Positions 1 to 11,153 of a DNA stretch of 64,000 bases are shown in pieces. Both the position numbers and the translations under genes were made by a program. Source of the DNA: Plantago ovata. Lineage: Eukaryota > Streptophyta > Magnoliopsida > Lamiales > Plantaginaceae. Numbering within the stretch: position 1 is the first letter of the stretch; each line of letters starts with the position of its first letter. The notes under the pieces were generated by a model. It was not told the DNA's origin. It made no database searches and saw nothing but the letters and a program-made list of their open reading frames with translations. Where the stretch lies: NCBI GenBank assembly GCA_028274465.1, contig CM051457.1, forward strand, positions 30,415,313-30,479,312. Reading direction: 5' to 3'.

Positions 1-557
1 TTGGTAGTCCAGTCACATTTAAAGTTGCTTTTCCAATATCATCACTTGCACACCCGCCGCCAAACACAACTTTGGCTGATTCCCCCTAAGATTTATATCT
101 TTGGGCCGCTCTTCGGGTGATATGTTGGCCTCACAGACCAACACATGTTCTTTCCCGTACACTTTGCGCCCGCTCATGCTGGCACCGGGAATTCACTCAT
201 CTTAGAATTGGAATTGTTTCAGAGAGTATATTTAACTCAAAAGTTTTTTTTAATGAATTTACAAAATTGAAAGTGCACCTTACCTTAATAAGAATAAAAA
301 TTTAATGTTTTATTTTTAACACGTACGTACATATTATACTTCTATTATTTTTGGGTCTTTATTGATTTTGAACTTAAATCTGTGTGCTTTTCAAGTTGTT
401 TACTTGAATTTTGAACCAGCGCATTGTTTGGGTGGATTATAGAACATTCTTGAAATCTAAAAGGAAGGTGTACATAACAATATTCCAGTCACCAATAATC
501 CTCTAAATCTAAAACCCCCAAATTTTATAAAACCCTAGCAATTGAAATCGAAGAAAA
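1..557. other. Upstream intergenic sequence, no gene seen
   Basis: No conserved coding signal was found. The last 100 bases before the CHCH gene are AT-rich and probably hold its promoter and short 5' leader. The reading frame at 117-305 has no recognisable motif. Confidence 0.4.
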
Positions 558-2119
558 ATGGACATGGCTCAAAATCAACAGCAAGCTGTATGCGGTAAAG
601 AAGCTTTGGATTTGCTCAATTGTGTCGCTCAGTCTCCTTACGATCAAGACAAATGCCTTGCTCTCCTCCAATCCTTGCGCCAATGCGTTCTCAATAAGGT
701 ACTACTACCTTTTAGGTTTTCTGAAATTTATATTCTCTGTTTCTTTCTTGAACACGCCCGTTCCGGTTCAAGTGTTCTTAAATGCTTGTTAATCTCATTA
801 TGTTTAGAATTGTAGCTGGAAAGAGTAGCATTTGTGTTAGTTTCATTAAGGGTATCGTGTTTCTGAGTTATAACATAGTCAATTGAGCTGTTAATTTGAA
901 AGGAATTTCGTATGTTTCGTGTTCGAATAGCGGAATGAATATTACAGACTGAAGCACATTTAGATTAGGATGAAATATTAGGCTGCCTTCGCAGTTCTAT
1001 TATAGTTTGTTACTTGAACTTGTTCAGTTTTAACTCTAAAGCTTAATCAGGCCATCGACTCGTTTATACGTTTGTGTATCATAAGCTATATATGTGTACC
1101 ATTATGCAGGGTCATGTGTTTTTCTCATTCAGCACTTGATAGTTTACTTGGCAGTTGATAGTTTGGCATTGAAGTTTAACTCTTGCATAGTTAACCGGAG
1201 ACATGTTTCGTGCAACCGTTCTTATTGCTCAGTGCTAGTATAAAAATGTGTTCTTCTGATGAGCTTCCATGTTTCAGTTGTACTGGTAACCTGAAATTCT
1301 TCCAATGACATATTTGACAAGCCTTGTGAAAGAAACTTATCAACAATGGAATTTCTGCAATAAAATATGTAGCAATATCAGAAGTTCTATGTGATATTGG
1401 AGAGCTTGTGATATGGCATCCTTTGAAAGATTGAGAAAGAATTTTCAAAATGTTCCGTGTTGTGAAACTCAATTCGCTAATCTTCTGTCTTGTTTGTGGC
1501 TAACATTGTTTGATACTCTGTATCTACTCTGTCATATGCAAGTCCAATCATAATTGAGTGATCTTAGTAACTTTGGTCAACTTGTATGCATGATGCTGCT
1601 GCAGTAGTACCTGACTGGCAATCAGTTTTGGTAGATACGAAGTATTTGATAAACGAAGTTACCTCTATCAATTGAGACATATATTGCAGTTTCACATCAC
1701 TTGGATAGTCTCTGATGATCTGAATTAGTACTAGTTTTTCTGGAAACTGCCTGCTTGCTCCCGTGATTTGGAACTTAAATAAATTAAAAGGTCTATATGC
1801 TGACATGAGAATCATTTTATGTGACATATTTCTAAGTGAATTTAGCAACTATCAATTTTAATGCTTTTTGCAGAATGATAGACCCTTGTAACCGAGTGTT
1901 GAGTAGACTAATTTCTGGTAGTCATTTATGTCCATGTTCATCTCATTGCGCACTTGAAGTTTTCATTCTTGTTGCCACTGGTTTATTCTTCTTGTTTTCT
2001 TGGTGTTGACCGGGTTATTTTTCTCCGTGAACTGTTTCGCATTGCAGAAGGTGAAGAAGTTCTCACTGGCAGAACAGAACAATGAACAATCAGATGCAAT
2101 CAGCAAGAAGCAGAGTTAA
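558..2119 (+). CDS. Twin CX9C (CHCH) small mitochondrial protein, Cox19-like family
   Basis: Two coding exons, 558-698 and 2048-2119, encode about 70 residues. The donor follows the codons for VLNK and the acceptor is TTGCAG, both in phase 0. The protein shows a twin CX9C motif: Cys12 and Cys22 are nine residues apart, as are Cys33 and Cys43. The C-terminal exon is short and basic (starts KVKKFSLAEQ). Small CHCH proteins of this kind are imported by the Mia40 relay into the mitochondrial intermembrane space, where the cysteines form two disulfides in a helical hairpin. The layout resembles a plant 'Cox19-like CHCH family protein' (Arabidopsis At1g02160 from memory). Its exact role is unknown. 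The 1.35-kb intron is large for so small a gene and shows no obvious insertion. Confidence 0.85.
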
Positions 2120-3509
2120 CTTTCTTAGTCTTGCAATTATGTATTATGAGCCACTTGCACATTTCTTCATTGAGATTATCAACTAGGTATAAAGAAGATT
2201 ACAGACTGGTTGACTATATGCTTCCCATAGACCTTTTGTTGTAGTATGGATAGGCTGCAATGAGAATGATGTTTATTTCATCATGGGCAGTACGAGAAAC
2301 AATATCAATGCATGTTGACTGAAATGTTGTGATTTATTCTCTGTCGTGTTGTTTAAAACTGTGAATTCTGCAATAGGGATCAGAGACGAACTTGAGAGAA
2401 GGGAAGAAAGGATAGGATTCAGATTGGGGGCATATTTATAGTTTTGAATCTGAAGAGTAATGTCCTGGGGAAGAGTTGATTTTTCTAAACACTAGGAAAA
2501 TCTACATTACAAGTACTCCTATAAAACAGGCGAGTGCGCTAAACACTTGATGGAAAAGGTAAAGGTATGGGCTTTTCAAGAAAATCATGAGTTTTAAAAT
2601 AAGTTCACATTCGGAAATCAGTTGCATCAATTCGACTAAAGGTTGAAACCTTGTACTAATACCAAATAGACGTGGTTATTCAACTCCAACTGCGATCTCC
2701 ATACTCGGTCTGTAACACCCCAAATATTTCTCAAACCAAAATAATGGAAATAGAAAGAAAAATGTTTCTGCCAAAACGGGATTCTCCGAAATCTGATCTC
2801 TTCGATGAGTCGTTCAACGTTTTGCTCCAATGTCAAGGATGACTTTTTTCTTTCTTTTCTTTTGAATTTCGATCAGCAATGACAGTTTTTGTGACTTGAA
2901 AATTAAAATAGTCCTCAACGAAACAAATTACTCTGAGATTTTGTTTATCACTTTGACAGCTGGTGGTTTACTAAATGGGACAATACAACCAACAAAATCG
3001 GAAACGTGGTTTACAGAACTTGATCAATTATATACTACAATTAACAAATTTGTCTGAGATTTTGTTTATCACTTCCCCATTAGTGTACTATATAACAAAT
3101 CACATCATTAAATTAAGTCTAGTGTTTTTACGCACACCAGAAAACTTCATTTCCAAAGTAACCTGAAGTGCAACAGATACAATTACAACAACTGTAAGTA
3201 TTATTATTATCATCTCAAACATTTAAGTTAAGATCAATTAAGATTCATTAAATTCATCTCGATTCAAATTTACTTAGTCGCTCCATAAAGATCAGTTCAG
3301 ACCAAAAATAACATAACAAGAAATTCGAAATGCATAATCATATATAGAAATTGGAAGCTATAGTAACAAACTAAATTCAGTTCCATAAGTAAACAAAATT
3401 GGACATTAATTTTCTTAATGTAAAACAGTAAAAGACTCGCAATAAAAAAATAAAAAAATAATAGCAATACAACATATTGAATAGAATAGAATGAGCAGAG
3501 AAGATTAAT
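2120..3509. other. Intergenic, 3' flank of CHCH gene
   Basis: AT-rich DNA with no convincing gene. Around 2640-2840 the minus strand has a stretch reading GGGGTGTTACA followed by a tRNA-primer-like TTGGTATTAG. This hints at an old LTR-type remnant but is too weak to call. 3377-3509 is the probable 3' UTR of the DUF7722 gene. Confidence 0.3.
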
Positions 3510-3797
3510 CTAGTACTGATCAGGCCAGAGAAAGGCTCCCATGGCGAACCTTCGCTTCTCTTCAACATTCCCGACGACAGGCAGCCCGTACTCACTTAGC
3601 AAATTGTCCAGCTGCCGCTCCGGCATCTTTTCGTAGTCGATTTTCTTGTACCTCGGGTAGTGCAGCGGCATCTGGAAAGAAGGCAACGCCTTCGTGCTTG
3701 CTTGGTGGTCGTGGTGGCAGTAGTATCTATTAATGCTTGCGCCACCATTTGCGGCGGCGGGGGCGGAAAGGTTAATGCAAACTCCGCCTCTGCCCAT
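3510..3797 (-). CDS. DUF7722 domain protein
   Basis: A single-exon frame of 95 residues. The C-terminal half (about residues 43-95) carries the plant DUF7722 signature: a start MPLHYPRYKK, then DYEKMPE, then LLSEYGLP, and an end FAMGAFLWPDQ. The N-terminal 40 residues are Gly/Ala/Asn rich with a His-rich patch and look disordered, as in relatives. The ATG at 3797 is the first in frame and the stop is at 3510. Molecular function of the family is not established as far as I know. The conserved aromatic and charged block suggests a small folded domain. No signal peptide or membrane segment is evident. It is transcribed towards the CHCH gene. Confidence 0.85.
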   Translation of the reverse strand: MGRGGVCINLSAPAAANGGASINRYYCHHDHQASTKALPSFQMPLHYPRYKKIDYEKMPERQLDNLLSEYGLPVVGNVEEKRRFAMGAFLWPDQY

Positions 3798-4374
3798 TGT
3801 TTTTCTTTTTTAGTTTCGTTTAGGTTTTTTGGCGTGTTAGTTTTCCATTTGCCTTTTTATAGGCCGACTCGTTGAGGCCGCCTTGATGCCTACGTAACCT
3901 ATCTCTCTTTCTCTAAATATAGTAAGCGAAATAAACGTGACATGCATAGTTTTAGAATTTCTTAGACGCGATGGAATCTTCCTCAAAAACGTAACGAACA
4001 TGAAAATTGTGAGCTGTCATTAGGACCGAATTAGTGTAACCTTAACCGCTTAACCTTAATCTGCTACGTTATGTGTTAATTTAGCTTCATAATAATAACA
4101 TGGTAATCATCGTGATTTGATTAGGAGAAATTACAAAAAGAAATTCATTATGAAGGTGACATCATAATAGTTTGATATTTTTGAAATTGAAGATTCAAAT
4201 TAAGTTCAATCTATTTATTTTACTCAGTAATATAGCGCACTCTCTCGGTCTCTCTCTATCTATCTGGTACTCTCCTAGTAGTCTCAAGTCTCCCGTTCAC
4301 TTCACCACTACCAAATTCCCTAACCCAAGTAACATTTCCAATCCAACCATTCTCAAATATCCATGGCAGTAGTC
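3798..4374. other. Promoter side of DUF7722 gene
   Basis: No gene. Contains a CT-rich stretch (4237-4266, CTCTC and TCTATC motifs) of the kind common in plant promoters and leaders. Confidence 0.35.
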
Positions 4375-5160
4375 ACGGGCAGAGCTAAGAATCGGGAATA
4401 GATGGGCGAAATTACACATCATTTACGGAAAGTTTGAGGGGACCAAAATTTGAAATAAAAAAAAACGTAAAAATTAACTTTGAATGTTTTGAAAATCATA
4501 AAATTTACCTATAAAATATTCTTTTTTTGGGGAAGAGGGGGTGGAGGCAAGGGCGGATATAGGGGTGGCTGGGGTAGGCTCAAGCCTACCCAAAAGTTAA
4601 AATTATAACTCAACCTATATATTAAGATACCTTAAATGACCAAAAGTTAAAATTATAACTCAACCTATATATTAAGATACCTTAAATGACTGTGGTCCAG
4701 TGGAAAGTTACTGTGAGTGTTCAATACTTGTTGTCCTATCCTTATTTTTATTCCTTCTTGCAAGTTATTTTTTGTTTTGATTATCTATATTTTATTTTTT
4801 TAGATGAGTTATAGTAACACGTAGTGCATATGTTATGTGTTTTTGTTGTAAAATTGATAAAGAAAAGTAGATAAAATAAGAAAAATATGCAAAACTTAGT
4901 GGGTTGGGCGAAAATGAAAATAAAGAAAATTAATGAGATTATGAGAACACTAATTAGCCTACCCAATAAAATATTCCTGGATCCGCCCTTGGGTGGAGAG
5001 GGAAAAGTAGATAAAATAAGAAAAATCTGCAAAACTTAGTGGGTTGGGCGAAAATAAAAAATAAAGAAAATTAATGAGATTACGAGAACACTAATTAGCC
5101 TACCCAATAAAATATTCCTGGATCCGCCCTTGAAGGGGGTCTCCCTAGCTTCGCCCCTAG
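4375..5160. mobile_element. Nested non-autonomous TIR DNA transposons (hAT-like, outer element)
   Basis: The ends are imperfect inverted repeats: left GGGCAGAGCTAAG, right CTAGCTTCGCCCC, which reads GGGGCGAAGCTAG on the other strand. An 8-bp near-match target duplication flanks it (CAGTAGTC at 4367-4374, CAGCAGTC at 5161-5168). That length fits the hAT superfamily. No transposase is present. A second element sits inside it (see 4548-4991), and the right half is duplicated: 4862-4991 and 5002-5131 are near-identical 130-bp copies. Confidence 0.5.
4548..4991. mobile_element. Inner TIR element nested in the 4375-5160 element
   Basis: Starts CAAGGGCGGATATAGG and ends CCTGGATCCGCCCTTG, which are inverted copies of each other. 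It is flanked by GGTGGAGG (4540-4547) and GGTGGAGA (4992-4999), a 7-of-8 match. It contains a perfect 50-bp tandem repeat (4591-4640 and 4641-4690). It has no coding capacity and is probably a non-autonomous hAT-type element. Confidence 0.55.
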
Positions 5161-7279
<2,119 letters not shown>

Positions 7280-8607
7280 GCCCCGCATTCCACATCGCTT
7301 AAGAGTGATTGCAATAAAGGGTATATATGTTAGACCACCACTCTCACATGGTATGAGGCCTTTTGGGTGATTCAAAAGCAAATCCGTGCGAGCTCAGGCC
7401 CAAAGCGGACAATATCATGCTGTGGAGACGTGTGTGGGACCGTCCAGGAGTAACCACGCCGGCCGGATTGGTCGAGTCGTTACAAATGGTATCAGAGCCT
7501 AGACCAACCCAAAGCCCGCACCGGGTGGACGGTTGGTAAAGATTATTGTCAGTTTGTCACCCCCACCACTTAAGGCGCTCGACGAGGACGTCGAGACTTT
7601 AAGGGGGGTAGTTTGTAATACCCTGCATCCCACATCGCGCTCAAGCCCAAAGCGCATAATATCATACTGTGGGGACGTGTGTGGGTCCGTCCAGGAGTAA
7701 CCACGCCGGCCAGATTGGTCGGGTCGATGAGGCCTTTTGGGTGATTCCAAAAGCAAATCCGTGCGAGCTCATGCCCAAAGCGGACAATATCATACTATGG
7801 AGACGTGTGTGGGACCGTCCAGGAGTAACCACGCCGGCAGGATTGGTCGGGTTGTTACAAATGGTATCAGAGCCTAGACCAACCCAAAGCCCGCACCGGG
7901 TGGGCGGTTGGTAAAGGTTATTGTCAGTTTGTCACCCCCACCACTTAAGGCGCTCGACGAGGACGTCGAGACTTTAAGGGGGTAGTTTGTAATACCCCGC
8001 ATCCCACATCGCGCTCAAGCCCAAAGCGCACAATATCATACTGTGGGGACGTGTGTGGGTCCGTCCAGGAGTAACCACGTCGGCCGGATTGGTCGGGTCG
8101 ATGAGGCCTTTTGGGTGATTCCAAAAGCAAATCCGTGCGAGCTCAGGCCCAAAGCGGACAATATCATACTGTGGAGATGTGTGTGGGACCGTCCAGGAGT
8201 AACCACGCCGGCCGGATTGGTCGGGTCGTTACAAATGGTATCAGAGCCTAGACCAACCCAAAGCCCGCACCGGGTGGACGGTTGGTAAAGGTTATTGTCA
8301 GTTTGTCACCCCCACCACTTAAGGCGCTCGACGAGGACGTCGAGGCTTAAGGGGGGTAGTTTGTAATACCCCGCATCCCACATCGCGCTCAAGCCCAAAG
8401 CGCACAATATCATACTGTGGGGACGTGTGTGGGTCCGTCCAGGAGTAACCACGCCGGCCGGATTGGTCGGGTCGATGAGGCCTTTTGGGTGATTCCAAAA
8501 GCAAATCCGTGCGGGCTCAGGCCCAAAGTGGACAATATTATACTATTGAGACGTGTGTGGGTCCATCCAGGAGTAACCACGCCGGCCGGATTGGTCGGGT
8601 CGTTACA
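7280..8607 (+). mobile_element. Tandem TRIM array: LTR-int-LTR-int-LTR-int-LTR (LTR retroelement kin)
   Basis: A terminal-repeat retrotransposon in miniature, in tandem. Four LTRs lie at about 7280-7484, 7614-7859, 7988-8233 and 8362-8607. They are separated by three non-coding internal regions of about 130 bp. LTRs start TGTAATACCC and end GGTCGTTACA. Each internal region opens AATGGTATCAGAGCC, which matches a primer binding site for initiator-Met tRNA, and closes with a polypurine tract (AAGGGGGG) just before the next LTR. A perfect 5-bp duplication, CTACT, flanks the whole array (7275-7279 and 8608-8612). The three downstream LTRs are all 246 bp, longer than the first, and carry an internal duplication of LTR sequence. 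It has no gag or pol. Near-identity of the units implies a young array. TRIMs move in trans with proteins of full-length elements. Confidence 0.92.
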
Positions 8608-8612
8608 CTACT

Positions 8613-9222
8613 AGCCTCCGATTCATACCCCTCTGTGCTCATGTGTAATATTGATAACCTCTTCACATACGCCTTTCGGTGTTCCCTGAACGGTAACACG
8701 TTGTACGAGGTTAGGGCGTGCGGCGGGTCTATGCGTTAGACCATTCTCTTCTTTGTAAGGAGGTTAAGAATTATTGGTATGTTGTAGTTACCGCCATACG
8801 ATACTCCTGGTAATTTGTTATAGCATATATGCCGTTACGAACCTGTGTTTGTTATTTATTACTTGTGTGTTTGGTGCATGATTGATTGGCGTTTTGAAAG
8901 TGCCTAAAAAATCACATAAACCCCATTTTTGTTTGTCACATAAAACCTTGTTTGTGTTTTACAATTAGCTGATTGATTTCACGAGAGATCGACCCTATTT
9001 AAGTTTACGCGACATTTTCTTAGTTACACATTAGGGTAATGATTTTGAGCACATCATTGGATTGGGTAAATCAGCCCGGTCTTAGTAAAACCAGTGACAG
9101 TAGAGCCTGAGAAATGCATCCCGGACCGGATAGTGCTTTTTCTCCCCCTAAAATTGATGTTTTTAGGTTTTTAAAACCCTAATTGCAATTTATACATTTC
9201 TAAGAACATATATGTATATACT
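8613..9222. other. Intergenic, no gene seen
   Basis: Less AT-rich than its surroundings, with no conserved frame. Possibly an old repeat, but no termini could be defined. Confidence 0.3.
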
Positions 9223-9409
9223 CATCCGTTTTTTAAGATTCCTTACGTATTTCACTTTGTCCATTTTTTAGATTATTTACGTTTCTTTTTCTGTCAAATC
9301 TTTATCTGACAACTTTATTGTGGGTCCTTCCACTAAACCAAACAGCACACTCATTATACAAACCTCCTAAAACTCCGATCCAAAAGTAAATATATAAAAA
9401 AAAAAGATG
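9223..9409. mobile_element. MITE copy A (same family as 17914-18108)
   Basis: Starts CATCCGTTTTTTAAG and ends with AAAAAAAAAAGATG, forming short inverted ends. It shares a core (TTTATTGTGGGTC, CACTAA, CATTATAC, AACCTCCT) with the copy near 18 kb. Size of about 190 bp and a TA-rich target suggest a Tc1/mariner (Stowaway-like) MITE. Confidence 0.55.
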
Positions 9410-11153
9410 TTTATAAAATTTTATTCAGACATACACACATAGGGTGGCCCCTCCCCCCAACTATTTTTATCTCTTTTTGTGGGCAGCAAAATACTTTTTC
9501 GACCCGGAGGGGGTGGAGTAGGTAGGGTATCCATCCATCCATTTTTTTAATGAGTGACATAATTTCCAGTTTGTTTCGAGGGAGAAGAAATTCCAAAACC
9601 GAGAAGTAGGGGGGAGAGGGGTTTAATCGGAATCAAAACATGTGAAGAATCATGAGACATCGAAGTTCTTCTTTTTTTGGGTGGGTAATGGAGTAGCCTC
9701 CGTCGGGTTAGATGGATTATGGGTGGGTTTGAAATCGATTCTATGTAGTGATAAATATAACAAATTTGAATAAAAATCCATGGATAGTTCCATCGAAATT
9801 ACTCTACCCGGCCAGATAGTTGTTTATATCTCGAGTTGGGCATAAATCTAATAATCTCTCTATCCCAGAATAGTGCACCGTATTACCATTTTAGACGTCC
9901 TATTAGTGTTATATCCCAAGCATTGAGTCGATTGACATATTTAGAAAGTTCAACGGTATAATGGTAACTCTAGGAAAAGGGGCTAACAAGATAACTTAGG
10001 ATACATATCAACATTACGGAGGTGTGGGTTTTGTGAAGGGTTTATCTCGGAAACCCGTCTTCGACTCTTCCCATTTCATTCTAGTTTCTTCTTCATTGCC
10101 CTGATCTGATGATCTGATGTAGCGTCGCTTGCCGTAGTAATCCTTCCATAGCTTATAGCTTGTTATTAAGATCTAAACTCTTATAATTGCTCTACTATAA
10201 AAAGAAAAATATTAAGTACTATAAAAAAAACTCTTATAATTGCTCTCTATTTTTGTAAGTCTGGTTTGTAATTGAAGATTGAGAAATTTTAATGCGATTT
10301 TCAGATTTGGGTCACAACAATTACAGTTGAACCATTTCATTTCTTTGTCGTTTTTTGCTAATTCTATAGTATTTTTTCATTCCATCAATCAACTCCATGG
10401 GCTACAAACTCCTAATAAATTACAAAAATAACTCCAAAACAAGCAATATAACTCAATATTTAACTCTTCTCTTTATTTTTTATGTTTTAAAATCAAACAT
10501 TAATTTGGTTATTTTAGATTTTTTTTTTTAATTTTAGTATTTTTTTTTTCTGTTGGTAATTTGAAAATATTTGGCAAAGGTTTCTCTGTAATTTGAAAAA
10601 AAAAAAGGTTAACTAAAGAAAAATTTAACATTGTTAAACGTTTGTGCAAGTTGAAAATTTTGGTGAAAGATTTTAGTGTAATTTGAAATAAAATAAAAGT
10701 TTAAGTTCATTGTGAAAAACATAGTAAAGTAAAGGTTTTTGTGCAAAATAAAAAATTTCCAAAATCAAATACTCTGGTATAACTTCTACTCTTCTAGTAT
10801 AACTGTTTTGAACCGTTGAGTAATTATCCAAATTCTCACCGTGAGCGCATCAATTTCTCATAATTTTATGATGTTATCATAATAATATGAATCCATCATT
10901 TTTTTTCACAGTACAATGAGAGTTTCAGGTAACAAAATGGTAACAATATGTTTACAATAGAATAATAGAAATATTTTGCCAAAAAACAAAAAAGGCCAGT
11001 CAGCAAACAATAAAACAAGTCTGTATGTAATGTCTGGTAATGCACAAAAGTGCAAATATCAACTGAGTATAAAACAAAATTCTTGAAAAAAAAGAAAAAA
11101 AAACTGAGCATAAAAATAGTTCAACAAGACCATTTTATGACAACATTTGGAGG
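9410..11153. other. Intergenic, 3' flank of B3 gene
   Basis: AT-rich, with many A and T runs, and no gene recognised. The part next to 11154 is likely the 3' UTR of the B3 gene. Confidence 0.35.

Noticed and set aside
2636-2836. Possible remnant of an LTR element end with a primer-like site
   Set aside because: Only a short resemblance. No paired terminal repeat or protein was found.
7499-8739. Several 60-85-residue frames repeated on both strands
   Set aside because: They arise from the repeated TRIM LTRs and internals, which are non-coding.
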